Of a DNA stretch of 64,000 nucleotides, positions 36,009-44,512 are shown piece after piece. Position numbers and translations under genes: made by a program. The notes beneath the pieces are model-generated. The model searched no databases and had not been told where the DNA came from. It was given only the letters and a program-made list of their open reading frames with translations. How positions within the stretch are numbered: position 1 is the stretch's first letter; each line of letters opens with the position of its first letter. The DNA is from Anaerosporobacter mobilis DSM 15930 (GTDB lineage: Bacteria > Bacillota > Clostridia > Lachnospirales > Lachnospiraceae). The stretch lies in assembly GCF_900142955.1 (NCBI RefSeq), contig NZ_FRCP01000019.1:1-64000 (forward strand), given 5' to 3'.

Positions 36009-36596
36009 TTAATAATAATTATTAGTTATAAAATCATAGTACTTCTCAAAATTTTTAAGATACTCATTGCGTAAAATATAATCCCGGAAGATAGTCGCAA
36101 ATAACTCTTGTCTATTCCTATAACAATATTCATCCTGTCTACTATTATCAACGTAGTCCCCCTCCTTATACAAACGTCTAAATTCCTCTGTATTACTAAT
36201 CATACCAAGTTTTTGATCCATATAGTGACCAAATTCATGCAGCACAGAGTCTGCTACAGTGTGAGTAGCATCATGTTGTTGATAATAGATATAGACTTTC
36301 TTATTATTCGTATCACATAAGCCATAATATGCGCGGTTTGTATTGCATATCAAAAACTGCCAACCATCTTTAACAAATTGACTTAATAGCTTTGTCGGTA
36401 TACAATTAATTGCCTTAACGGCATCTTCCATAAAATCCTGAGTCATGTAGCCTGATACCGTATAAGGAGACTCCTCTTTATAGATATATTGCTTTGAATT
36501 AGGAACTTGATAAACTAGAATTACTGAGGTTGTCAGTATGATTATAAGTATCGATATCATTAGTATAAAGGAACGAATTGTATATTTTATTTTCAT
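36009..36596 (-). CDS. Membrane-anchored gluzincin-like metallopeptidase
   Basis: This protein of about 195 residues has an N-terminal membrane helix (about 8-30) and a short outer domain with HEFGHYMD (120-127), an HExxH zinc site. A later QELFATIF supplies a likely third ligand, Glu164. The pattern resembles the small lethal-factor-like or Pro-Pro peptidase group of secreted clostridial proteases. The start is uncertain: the ATG at 36596 gives a typical anchor, but in-frame starts at 36608 and 36617 (GTG) also exist. It is the second membrane metallopeptidase in this region. Confidence 0.72.
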   Translation of the reverse strand: MKIKYTIRSFILMISILIIILTTSVILVYQVPNSKQYIYKEESPYTVSGYMTQDFMEDAVKAINCIPTKLLSQFVKDGWQFLICNTNRAYYGLCDTNNKKVYIYYQQHDATHTVADSVLHEFGHYMDQKLGMISNTEEFRRLYKEGDYVDNSRQDEYCYRNRQELFATIFRDYILRNEYLKNFEKYYDFITNNYY

Positions 36597-36775
36597 TATA
36601 AAACCCATGCATATCACGAAATCTCTTATGATACTGCTCCAATCATAATGTATAGCTAACTAGATTTATCATGTACAATTCTGTCCGTATTATACATATA
36701 AAAAATATCTCCTATACACTTCCCCCAAATACGTATATCTTGTTTCAAGTTGCACCCCCCTCACGGTTACGTGCA

Positions 36776-36822
36776 CAAAAAAGAAGTTATTAATGCTTTA
36801 AGCACTAACAACTTCTTTTTTG
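36776..36822 (-). terminator. Terminator after the yebC relict
   Basis: AAAAAAGAAGTT and AACTTCTTTTTT flank an inner AGTGCTT/AAGCATT-type stem. It works on either strand and lies just past the yebC-like fragment, the same layout as at intact yebC. Confidence 0.75.
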
Positions 36823-36852
36823 TTAGTAGTACACTATTTCTATTAATTTATT

Positions 36853-37035
36853 AATTACGCATCCAAGTTATGGTGACCCGCTTGAACGCCATCATCTTCA
36901 TCTAATAAATCTAATATCTTTTGGATTAGGTGTCCCTTTCATTTGTAAACTCAACCCTTGTTTTGGGTAATATTGTAACTTCAACTTCTACCATAGCTAC
37001 ATTCCTTTCTCAATTTCTAATTTTTCACGTACTCC
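36853..37035 (-). pseudogene. Degraded copy of the yebC 3' end
   Basis: Read on the minus strand this fragment encodes MVEVEVTILPKTRVEFTNE and, after a frame slip, DILDLLDEDDGVQAGHHNLD. These match the last 60 or so codons of intact yebC at 42262-42440 (MVEAEVTMLPQTWVELTDE and TLDLLDEDDDVQAVYHNWD). DNA similarity is obvious by eye over about 180 bases. Stops and shifts rule out function, and nothing upstream of 37035 matches yebC. Both copies read the same way, so they flank the accessory genes between them as direct repeats. Confidence 0.85.
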
Positions 37036-37112
37036 CTATTAAAAAGTCATATGGTTATCATTAGCGGTATTACTTCATTAAATATACTTTGCAACTACAA
37101 TAATAATAACAT

Positions 37113-37141
37113 ATGACTTACTATTTATATTATGGTATAAT
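37113..37141 (+). promoter_or_regulatory. Promoter of the HNH endonuclease gene
   Basis: ATGACT (37113-37118), a 17-base spacer and a perfect TATAAT (37136-37141) lie 29 bases before the start codon. Confidence 0.6.
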
Positions 37142-37169
37142 TTATATACTAATACAAAAGGAGATTTTT

Positions 37170-37790
37170 ATGTCTGAACGAATAACATGGAAAGATGAAC
37201 TTATTGAAGTTTTAAAGGAATTAGATGGTTACGGTCATTACAGTGATATTTATGATAAGATTCAAGAAAGAAACCGGGTAAGCGGGCTTAGTAAACCTTC
37301 ATGGAAACAAACAATTTGTAAAATTATCGAAGATAATTCAATAGATTCTGATAACTTTAAAGGAAATAATATTTTTTATTCAGTATTCGGTAAAGGAAAA
37401 GGTTATTGGGGATTAAATGAATATACTCCAAGCAATGATGAAACTGATGCAATATTTGATGACATAAGCTATAAAGAAGGCAAAAAAATAATAAAACAAC
37501 ATATATGTAGAGAGAGAAATCCGAAAGTTATCAAAAAAGCGAAAGAAATATTCTTAATAAACCATAACAATACTTTATATTGTGAAGCATGTGGTTTTAG
37601 ATTCACAGATAAATATGTAGTTAGTGATGAGTTTATTGAGGGTCACCATATCATCCCTATATCAGAATTAATAGAGGATAGTGAAACTAGGCCCGAAGAT
37701 ATCGTAATGTTATGCTCTAACTGTCATAGGATGATACATAAAATACGACCATGGTTAAAGAAGGATGAATTGCAGAAATTATTTAAATAA
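37170..37790 (+). CDS. HNH endonuclease with N-terminal winged-helix (HARE-HTH-like) domain
   Basis: This 206-residue protein has an N-terminal region (5-85; ELIEVLKELDGYGHYSDIYD, KPSWKQTICKIIEDNS, GKGYWGL) resembling the HARE-HTH/RE-adaptor winged helix found in restriction and DNA-modification proteins. The C-terminal HNH nuclease has CEAC (138-141), EGHHIIP (157-163) and CSNCHRMIH (182-190), so zinc ligands and the catalytic His are intact. The ATG at 37170 follows AAAGGAG; an upstream in-frame start would lie in the promoter. No methylase is nearby, which suggests a methylation-dependent or stand-alone defence nuclease. This is inference. Confidence 0.85.
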   Translation: MSERITWKDELIEVLKELDGYGHYSDIYDKIQERNRVSGLSKPSWKQTICKIIEDNSIDSDNFKGNNIFYSVFGKGKGYWGLNEYTPSNDETDAIFDDISYKEGKKIIKQHICRERNPKVIKKAKEIFLINHNNTLYCEACGFRFTDKYVVSDEFIEGHHIIPISELIEDSETRPEDIVMLCSNCHRMIHKIRPWLKKDELQKLFK

Positions 37791-37809
37791 ACTTTATTAC
37801 TATTTTAAA

Positions 37810-38330
37810 ATTGAGAGGTACAAAGTTCCATGTAGTAGAATTATATCTAACAACGGAAGTTTCATATCGGTATTTAGCTTTATCTTTCAAATTCAATACT
37901 CCTCCATTGATTACTAAATGGGTTAATAATTTTAGAATTGCTGGTCCTGAGGCTTTGAGACCAAAGAGTTAAGAGCGGCGACGAACAATGAATAAACATA
38001 AAGCTATATATCTGGATATATCTGATACCTTCTATAATAATGAAAAATACGTCAAACAACTAGATGATGAATTATTATAATTTAAAATAGAGAATGCCTA
38101 TTTTAAAGAACTGAGGAGGCTGCGTTTATAGGGAACACCTCAGAACAAAAAGCGAGAATCTTCCACAGCCTCCGAGGGTCCTTCAGACTAAAAGACATTC
38201 TCTCAATCACAGGTTTTCCTAAATCGACTTATATGTTTTGGCCGATGCGTTTTGATATGAAAATCCAAACAAAGAACTAGAAGAAAAGATTCTTGAAATA
38301 TGAAAAAATCATAATAACCAGTTACAGCTA
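37810..38330 (+). mobile_element. IS3-family relict (related to the element at 1-913)
   Basis: The segment encodes FHVVELYLTTEVSYRYLAL, PPLITKWVNNFRIAGPEAL, QLDDELL, ENAYFKELRRLRL and then, in another frame, ARIFHSLRGSFRLKDILSI and ENPNKELEEKILEI. These match the OrfA and OrfB proteins of the element at the left edge almost residue for residue, but are broken by stops (for example TAA near 37969) and frameshifts. The first helix-turn-helix of orfA and all of the DDE domain are missing. It is on the plus strand. Confidence 0.85.
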
Positions 38331-38400
38331 CACTTATACAGTAGCAAATGTTGGGATATGCGATTTAAATTTGTAATCTCCAACATATTATTATAATATA

Positions 38401-38443
38401 AAAAAAGACCTCCAAGTGCCATCAAAACAGTCACTCGGAGGAG
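38401..38443 (-). terminator. Orphan terminator-like hairpin
   Basis: On the minus strand CTCCGAGTG and CACTTGGAGG form a stem followed by TCTTTTTTT. No minus-strand gene ends here, so it may be a leftover from a lost gene or protect the IS256 element from outside transcription. Confidence 0.6.
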
Positions 38444-38514
38444 CATATTAATGCAAACTAATTATATCAAAAATTACTAGATTTGAAAAATGTTAATATA
38501 AAAAATTATCCAAG

Positions 38515-39867
38515 CGAGTCTGTGAAAGTTTTTCTGTAAATATGATTTTTTGGGTCTTCTATGATAAAATATTAATCATAGGAGGCCTAATATTATGGCA
38601 AGAGAAAAGAAACCAGTACATAAAGTTCAAATGACAGAGGGAAAGCGAAACATTATCCGTCAGCTTCTAGAGGAGTATGATATTGAATCTGCACAAGACA
38701 TTCAGGACGCCCTTAAAGATCTACTTGGTGGTACTATCAAAGAAATGATGGAAGTTGAAATGGATGATCATCTTGGCTATAGCAAATCTGAACGTTCAGA
38801 TAGCGATGATTATCGCAATGGCTATAAGAACAAAAAAGTAAACAGTAACTACGGAGGTATGGAAATAGAAGTTCCGCAAGACCGTAAATCTACTTTTGAA
38901 CCTCGGATTGTTAAAAAACGTCAGAAAGATATTTCAGACATAGATCAGAATATCATATCCTTGTATGCAAAGGGCATGACTACACGACAGATTTCAGACA
39001 CATTGGATGATATCTATGGTTTTGAAGCTTCAGAAGGCTTTATTTCTGATGTTACAGATAAAATAATACCGCAAATTGAGGATTGGCAGAACCGGCCTCT
39101 TTCGGAGGTATATCCTGTGTTATACATTGATGCGATTCATTATTCTGTACGTGATAATGGGGTTATCCGCAAGCTTGCAGCATATGTGATTCTTGTGATA
39201 AATAATGATGGTTATAAAGAAGTATTAACCATTGAAGTTGGAGAAAATGAAAGTTCAAAATACTGGCTTTCTATATTAAATAGTCTAAAGAATCGTGGTG
39301 TAAAGGATATTCTAATTATCTGTGCCGACGGATTGACAGGCATCAAAGAAGCTATAGTAACTGCATTCACTAAGACAGAATATCAGCGATGCATCGTTCA
39401 TCAGGTAAGAAATACAATGAAATATGTAGCTGACAAAGATAGAAAAGCATTCTGTGCAGATCTTAAAACTATTTATCAGGCTCCAGCAGAAGAAAAAGCA
39501 TTAATTGCACTAGAACGAGTTACAGAAAAATGGAATGAGAAATATCCAAATTCAATGAAAAGCTGGGCACAAAACTGGGATGTTATTTCTCCGATTTTCA
39601 AGTTTTCATCAGAGGTTCGTAAGGTTATATATACGACGAATGCTATCGAAAGCTTAAATGCGACATATCGTAAGTTGAACCGTCATAGAAGCGTATTTCC
39701 AAGTGATACCGCATTACTAAAAGCCCTGTATTTATCCACGTTTGAAGCCACTAAGAAATGGAACTTACCACTTAGAAACTGGGGGCAGGTCTATGGTGAA
39801 CTTAGTATTATGTATGAGGGCCGACTACCAGAATAAAATGTTATTTCATAAATTTTTTTGACAGGCG
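38515..39867 (+). mobile_element. IS256-family insertion sequence
   Basis: The intact transposase gene at 38595-39836 is flanked by imperfect ends: AGTCTGTGAAAGTTTTTC at 38515 and, inverted, CGCCTGTCAAAAAAATTT ending at 39867 (about 15 of 26 positions agree). The boundaries are approximate and no target duplication was identified. Confidence 0.5.
38595..39836 (+). CDS. IS256-family transposase
   Basis: This 413-residue Mutator-like DDE transposase appears complete. Signatures are IKEMMEVEMDDHLGYSKSER at the start of the family domain, EVPQDRKSTFEPRIVKKRQ, VLYIDAIHYSVRDNG with the first catalytic Asp, the second Asp in ILIICADGLTGIKEAI, CIVHQVRNTMKYV, and the Glu in YTTNAIESLNATYRKLNR. AGGAGG precedes the ATG. 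Everything essential is present, so it may be active, in contrast to the relict IS3 and ISL3 pieces on either side. Confidence 0.93.
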   Translation: MAREKKPVHKVQMTEGKRNIIRQLLEEYDIESAQDIQDALKDLLGGTIKEMMEVEMDDHLGYSKSERSDSDDYRNGYKNKKVNSNYGGMEIEVPQDRKSTFEPRIVKKRQKDISDIDQNIISLYAKGMTTRQISDTLDDIYGFEASEGFISDVTDKIIPQIEDWQNRPLSEVYPVLYIDAIHYSVRDNGVIRKLAAYVILVINNDGYKEVLTIEVGENESSKYWLSILNSLKNRGVKDILIICADGLTGIKEAIVTAFTKTEYQRCIVHQVRNTMKYVADKDRKAFCADLKTIYQAPAEEKALIALERVTEKWNEKYPNSMKSWAQNWDVISPIFKFSSEVRKVIYTTNAIESLNATYRKLNRHRSVFPSDTALLKALYLSTFEATKKWNLPLRNWGQVYGELSIMYEGRLPE

Positions 39868-39989
39868 GACATTTCGCCTGCTCTTGACATGCATCAGCAT
39901 GTGCTGTATATATAAATCAAGGGTTGAAAGCTCAACATAGAACCTTCAACCCTATCATTATCATAGAAGATCAGTATTTACAGACTTTT

Positions 39990-40155
39990 CTTCACACAAT
40001 CATCCAAGCAGAGTTTTAAGAAAACGTAGGTATATTTGTTCATGTGGAAATCACTTTTTTGAATCGTATTCAATCTTGTCCAGATACCAGCAAAGAACCA
40101 GTAGATTCACTATGAAAACTTTTGATTTACTCGGAGATACTATTTCGTTCAAAAA
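39990..40155 (+). pseudogene. ISL3-family transposase fragment
   Basis: One frame reads HPSRVLRKRRYICSCGNHFF then ESYSILSRYQQRTSRFT, ending at a stop near 40163. This is the zinc-finger region near the N-terminus of ISL3-type transposases (LRKRRYxCxCGKRF, then RYxxxT). No start codon and no catalytic domain remain. The rest of 39868-40233 shows nothing else that I recognise. Confidence 0.65.
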
Positions 40156-40233
40156 AGTATCTTAAATTACCAATTTATTAATCAATATTGTAATTCTTAT
40201 ACTTGACACTATGGGCTATTAGAGATTCTCTAC

Positions 40234-41121
40234 TTACACATTAAAGCCTCTAACTAATTGAATGATCTTATAAAATGCATGTCCATCAATCAAAATATGC
40301 TTATAGCTATATATCTGGACTGATATATCTTGATTATTTTCTTTTAACTCTCCAAAGCAATGTAACTGGATTTTTATATTATCAACTAAACACTTCAATA
40401 TGTATTCCTTAATTAAATGTAAAAGTTGATATTCTTGTTGATGTTGTGTTTTAAAAGGAGTACCGAAATAGATCCTACATTTTCCTCCATGTGTTCCTCT
40501 CACATTTAGGTATATTTCACCATCATTCTCATATATCGAATCTACTAAACCGTGAATTTCTTTAAAAGGTTCATCTTTATTAACAATCATCCTTGATACT
40601 TCATTTCTATGAATATTAGGTTCTTTTTCACCATTAAGTTGAATATCAACTCCATTCGTGTTTGGACTTTCCTTTGTTACGGCAATAACATCAGAACTAT
40701 CATCTGTTACTGAAGTACTTTTTCTTTTCTTTTTTTTACCTCCACTATTAGTTAGTTGATTCTTTTTTTCACTTGGATTCAGATCATTTTTATAATTTTT
40801 AAAAGAATCTTTTAAAGTTCTCATTATATGTTCATCACTTACATTTGACCCTTCACCTCTTATTAAGAAAGATGCTTTTCTTGTGCCAGCACGGTTAATT
40901 TCATTTACACAACCATTCCTATGTAAATTTCCTGAAAAAGTTTTAAAAAATCTATTAAGTTTAGGATTTTGTCTCTCGACATAAAATAATTTAGCGTTGC
41001 ATCTTTTGTCCTCACAGTACAGATTTTCTTTGTACTTTTCTTCATTGTCAATAGGAGTTATATTATCAGAAATGACCTCGGTAACATTACCTTCTTTATC
41101 TATGTATCTTGCTTTTTTCAT
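40234..41121 (-). CDS. Hypothetical protein with a C-C-H-C zinc-finger-like N-terminus
   Basis: This 295-residue protein has an N-terminal module with Cys36, Cys41, His67 and Cys71 (LYCEDKRCNAKLFYVE...FFKTFSGNLHRNGC). The spacing and the FFKT-H-GC pattern recall the zinc finger of competence CoiA-like and other nuclease-associated proteins. Next comes a charged, low-complexity linker (about 110-165, GGKKKKRKST). The C-terminal half (170-295) looks folded, with YLNVRGTHGGKCRIYFGTPF, but belongs to no family I know. It has its own promoter. Position in the island suggests a role with DNA, which is inference. Confidence 0.7.
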   Translation of the reverse strand: MKKARYIDKEGNVTEVISDNITPIDNEEKYKENLYCEDKRCNAKLFYVERQNPKLNRFFKTFSGNLHRNGCVNEINRAGTRKASFLIRGEGSNVSDEHIMRTLKDSFKNYKNDLNPSEKKNQLTNSGGKKKKRKSTSVTDDSSDVIAVTKESPNTNGVDIQLNGEKEPNIHRNEVSRMIVNKDEPFKEIHGLVDSIYENDGEIYLNVRGTHGGKCRIYFGTPFKTQHQQEYQLLHLIKEYILKCLVDNIKIQLHCFGELKENNQDISVQIYSYKHILIDGHAFYKIIQLVRGFNV

Positions 41122-41197
41122 ATTCCATCACCTCAAAAATTCATAAAGATATAAATAGTATTAGTTAGTTTTTATTTAGTTTTATTACTAATTTTTA

Positions 41198-41226
41198 CTA
41201 TATCATTTAAACATAATAATATCAAC
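41198..41226 (-). promoter_or_regulatory. Promoter of the zinc-finger-like protein gene
   Basis: TTGATA (41221-41226), a 17-base spacer and TATAGT (41198-41203) lie about 80 bases before the start. The remaining 41227-41549 is AT-rich with no gene that I can see. Confidence 0.6.
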
Positions 41227-41549
41227 ATTATTATCAATACAAATGTATAAATTTGTTTAAATTTCACTAAAATCCGTCTTTTGTAATTAATAAAATTTAT
41301 ACACCAAATTTTATTATTTCACTACTATAAACTTCTTTATTACTTTCTTAACTGTTTATATGGTGAAACCACACATTCTTTAAAATCCATCTACTCAAGG
41401 GACAGTTTAGTGTATAAAAAAAACTACCAACCTTATATTAATAGTTGAAAGGCGTATATCCATTTCTTATTAAACATATTAATACGCTATTGAAAAATAT
41501 TGTGGACTATGTAAACTTTGTGTTTTATTCATAATATGTATCTTTACGG

Positions 41550-41957
41550 CTAATCGTTCGCTCTAATCTGCAACATCGTTTTAATATCTTCTAAATGCAG
41601 AGCACTTAAAACACGATATTCAATCCACCCTCTATGGCGAAAAGGGCTGTTATCAATACATTCTTTAGCATATGGTAATAAACCATCATAGACATTTCTA
41701 ATGCTCTCTTCGGATAATCGTGTTACTATGGTAAAAGCATCTTTTTCCGTAATAATGTCACAAATGTATTTTCTTTTTATGTGATAACTCATCTTCCAAC
41801 ATCTACTATGGGCATCAAATTTTATCATCTTTGATGAATTTATTTCGTTTATCAAAAATGCATCGATGCTATCAAACAATTCTTTCCCTTTTCCAATATG
41901 AACTAAAAATTCTTCTATTGTAGGCATTTCATTTTTATTAATCAATCTTTCATACAT
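41550..41957 (-). CDS. DUF3788-like protein
   Basis: This 135-residue soluble protein has the pattern CWKMSYHIKRKYICDIITEKDAFTIVTRL followed by ...GLLPYAKECIDNSPFRHRGWIEYRVLSALHLEDIKTML. It matches my memory of the DUF3788 family: Trp-x-x-Ser-Tyr core, a strand pair, and a C-terminal helix after GRW/GW. These proteins are of unknown function and often lie in variable regions. AGGAGGG precedes the ATG. It is the last gene of the island before intact yebC. Confidence 0.72.
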   Translation of the reverse strand: MYERLINKNEMPTIEEFLVHIGKGKELFDSIDAFLINEINSSKMIKFDAHSRCWKMSYHIKRKYICDIITEKDAFTIVTRLSEESIRNVYDGLLPYAKECIDNSPFRHRGWIEYRVLSALHLEDIKTMLQIRAND

Positions 41958-42082
41958 TTGTAACCCTCCTATTATATAAAGAATCTACACTGCGTAATAC
42001 ATTACTAAAGCAAACTAATAAACATATGATACCACCACGAAAAAGTCATGTCTACCTTTTTATGCCAATGTCACTAACAACT

Positions 42083-42123
42083 AAAAAGACCTCCTTAGAC
42101 ATTAGATAAATGCTAAGAAGGTC
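42083..42123 (-). terminator. Terminator of yebC
   Basis: On the minus strand GACCTTCTTAGC pairs with GCTAAGGAGGTC-type bases and is followed by TTTTTAG, about 140 bases past the yebC stop. Confidence 0.7.
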
Positions 42124-42261
42124 AATTGTGCATATCCATCACTGAACATATACAATATATAATTTGCGCCATCACTGGTTATTTTCACCTATTTTTTCCA
42201 AACATATGTTATACCAAATAGTTCAAACCCTTGATTTTACTGACTTTATTAAATTATCAAA

Positions 42262-42990
42262 TTATTCATCCCAGTTATGGTAAACGGCTTGAACGTCATC
42301 ATCCTCATCTAATAAATCTAATGTCTTTTGGAAGTATTTGATATCCTTTTCATCTGTAAGCTCAACCCAAGTTTGAGGAAGCATAGTAACCTCAGCTTCT
42401 ACCATAGCTACTTTTTCAGCTTCTAATTTTTCACGAACTTCACTTAACATTTCAGGGTCAGTTAGGATCTCGAAGCTATCCTCTTCTTCGCTAAAATCTT
42501 CAGCACCAGCATCTAAAGCAATCATCATAAGATCATCAGCACTCATATCACATTCTTCTTTATCAATAATAATTTGTCCTTTTTTATCAAACATGAAAGA
42601 TACGCAACCAGGTGTTCCTACATTACCATTTCCTTTTGTAAATGCATTTCTTACATTTGACGCTGTTCTATTCTTGTTGTCAGTTAAAGCTTCTACAATA
42701 ATGGCAATACCATTTGGACCATATCCTTCATAAGTAACGTGTTCGTAATTAACACTGTTTGCATCTCCAGCTGCCTTTTTAATACCTCTATCAATAGTAT
42801 CATTAGGCATGTTATTTGCTTTTGCTTTCGCAATAACATCACGCAATCTCGAATTATTTAACGGATCCGCTCCGCCTTCTTTAACAGCTACAGCAATTTC
42901 TCTACCGATAATAGTAAAGATTTTTCCCTTTGCTGCATCGTTCTTTTCTTTTTTATGTTTGATATTAGCAAACTTTGAATGTCCTGACAT
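42262..42990 (-). CDS. yebC: YebC/PmpR (TACO1) family protein
   Basis: This 242-residue protein starts with the family hallmark MSGHSKFANIKHKKEKNDAA and has GYGPNGIAIIVEALTDNKNR and GNVGTPGCVSFMF. YebC proteins were long annotated as transcription regulators; recent work assigns many of them a role in translation at difficult proline stretches. The acidic end (DLLDEDDDVQAVYHNWD) is duplicated as a relict at 36.9 kb. It has its own promoter and terminator, downstream of argR. Confidence 0.95.
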   Translation of the reverse strand: MSGHSKFANIKHKKEKNDAAKGKIFTIIGREIAVAVKEGGADPLNNSRLRDVIAKAKANNMPNDTIDRGIKKAAGDANSVNYEHVTYEGYGPNGIAIIVEALTDNKNRTASNVRNAFTKGNGNVGTPGCVSFMFDKKGQIIIDKEECDMSADDLMMIALDAGAEDFSEEEDSFEILTDPEMLSEVREKLEAEKVAMVEAEVTMLPQTWVELTDEKDIKYFQKTLDLLDEDDDVQAVYHNWDE

Positions 42991-43077
42991 ATCAATTCTC
43001 CTTTATATCTATTCTGTCAAAATCTATCTTGTATATAAAACAACTGTTTCGTTACGTTTCTATACACTAACTGAACT

Positions 43078-43106
43078 ATTTTATCACGTTTTGTTCATAC
43101 AATCAA
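43078..43106 (-). promoter_or_regulatory. yebC promoter
   Basis: TTGATT (43101-43106), a 17-base spacer and TAAAAT (43078-43083) precede yebC, giving a leader of about 80 bases. Confidence 0.65.
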
Positions 43107-43125
43107 GTTTAGGAATGAATACATC

Positions 43126-43596
43126 TTAAAAGAAACTATCACTTCTAGCACTAACTAACTTATTCACTTTCTCCATAACTTCAATGGTATCTTCTACGGT
43201 ACGAATCGCACACATAATTGTATCATCTCCTGCAATACAACCTACAATTCCGTTAATGTGTAGCGCATCTAATGCAGCAGCAACAGCCATTGCCATACCA
43301 GAAACTGTTTTTATAACCATGATATTTTGTGCACGATCCATAGACACGAATCCATCACGAAGTACACGAACGAATTTTTCACTAAGACCTGCTTCTTGTT
43401 TTTGTAATACAATATACTTTTGCTTACCTTTTTCAGAAGATACTTTTGTTAATTTCAATTCACGAATATCTCTTGAGATAGTCGCTTGTGTAACATTATA
43501 ACCCGCCGCATTCAGTAACTCAGCTAATTCTTCCTGTGTTTCTACATCATTCTTCGTAATTAACTCAATTATTTTCGTCTGACGTTTAATTTTCAT
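43126..43596 (-). CDS. argR: Arginine repressor ArgR/AhrC
   Basis: This 156-residue hexameric regulator represses arginine synthesis and activates catabolism when arginine binds. The N-terminal winged helix shows TQEELAELLNAAGYNVTQAT and SRDIRELKL, and the C-terminal oligomerisation/arginine domain has IVGCIAGDDTIMCAIRT, with the paired aspartates that hold arginine. AGGAGG precedes the ATG. It ends the nusB-to-argR operon, as ahrC does in Bacillus, but recN is not next: it lies 17 kb away. Confidence 0.97.
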   Translation of the reverse strand: MKIKRQTKIIELITKNDVETQEELAELLNAAGYNVTQATISRDIRELKLTKVSSEKGKQKYIVLQKQEAGLSEKFVRVLRDGFVSMDRAQNIMVIKTVSGMAMAVAAALDALHINGIVGCIAGDDTIMCAIRTVEDTIEVMEKVNKLVSARSDSFF

Positions 43597-43630
43597 ACTT
43601 ACCTCCTAAAATTTTATTCTACATCTATTA

Positions 43631-44485
43631 CTATCTTAATTTGCTTCTAAGAATCTCGTAAAAACTCTTTTGATTTATCTTAATTAACTTTGTAACCTTC
43701 TCAGCCCTCTTGATACGAATCTCATCGCCTGTTTCTAATTCCATTCCCATTCTACCGTCAAATGTTGCAATTGCTTCTTCTTTCTGTGTTTTCTTACTCT
43801 TATCTATTAAAATGGTAATTTCATCATCAGAAGATACTAATACACTTCGTTGACTCATGGTATGCGGACAAATCGGTGTAATCATCATCACATTAGAACT
43901 AGGCGCCGCAACAGGTCCTCCCGCCGAAAGATTATACCCTGTAGATCCTGTAGGCGTTGCTATTATAACACCATCCCCGTGATATGTATCAACTAGAATA
44001 TCATTCACGTAGACACTGACACAGATAATTCTCGAGAAACCGCTTCGGCTTATAACAATATCATTCAAAGCATAGTCCTCGTACATAGTTTGATTATTAC
44101 GAGAAACATTCCCATAAAGCATCATCCTTTTTTGTATCTGTATATCTTCTTCCAGTAAACTATCAATCGCTGGTATTATGTCTTGCTTTTCAATCTCTGC
44201 TAGAAATCCCAAAGTTCCTAGATTAATCCCTAACAGAGGAATCTCCTTTGTATACAAATCTGTAGCAGCACGAATAATCGTTCCGTCCCCGCCAAGTACG
44301 ATTACACAATCTGTATCATCTGTAATCCATGATACATCTATTTTATCATCACTCGTACCTACTGTACTTGGCTCAGTTGATATAAAACATCTCTTGCCTT
44401 TACTAATCAGGTACTCTTGTATTAATTTTGTGGTTTTGTAATCACAATCTTTATCAATATTGGTTATAATACAGAAATTATTCAT
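43631..44485 (-). CDS. nadK: NAD kinase
   Basis: This 284-residue enzyme phosphorylates NAD to NADP. It has the catalytic VLGGDGTIIRAA motif (the GGDGT loop near residue 65) and PTGSTGYNLSAGGP further on, with the C-terminal FDGRMGMELETGDEI. Length is normal. It sits between tlyA (27 bases upstream) and argR (34 bases downstream), so it is cotranscribed with the isoprenoid and repair genes, a common arrangement in Clostridia. Confidence 0.96.
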   Translation of the reverse strand: MNNFCIITNIDKDCDYKTTKLIQEYLISKGKRCFISTEPSTVGTSDDKIDVSWITDDTDCVIVLGGDGTIIRAATDLYTKEIPLLGINLGTLGFLAEIEKQDIIPAIDSLLEEDIQIQKRMMLYGNVSRNNQTMYEDYALNDIVISRSGFSRIICVSVYVNDILVDTYHGDGVIIATPTGSTGYNLSAGGPVAAPSSNVMMITPICPHTMSQRSVLVSSDDEITILIDKSKKTQKEEAIATFDGRMGMELETGDEIRIKRAEKVTKLIKINQKSFYEILRSKLR

Positions 44486-44512
44486 CGCTAATACCGAGCC
44501 CTTCTATCAGAC

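Noticed and set aside
37113..37169. Upstream extension of the HNH protein start
   Set aside because: An in-frame start at 37113 would put the first codons inside the predicted promoter; the ATG at 37170 has a proper ribosome site.
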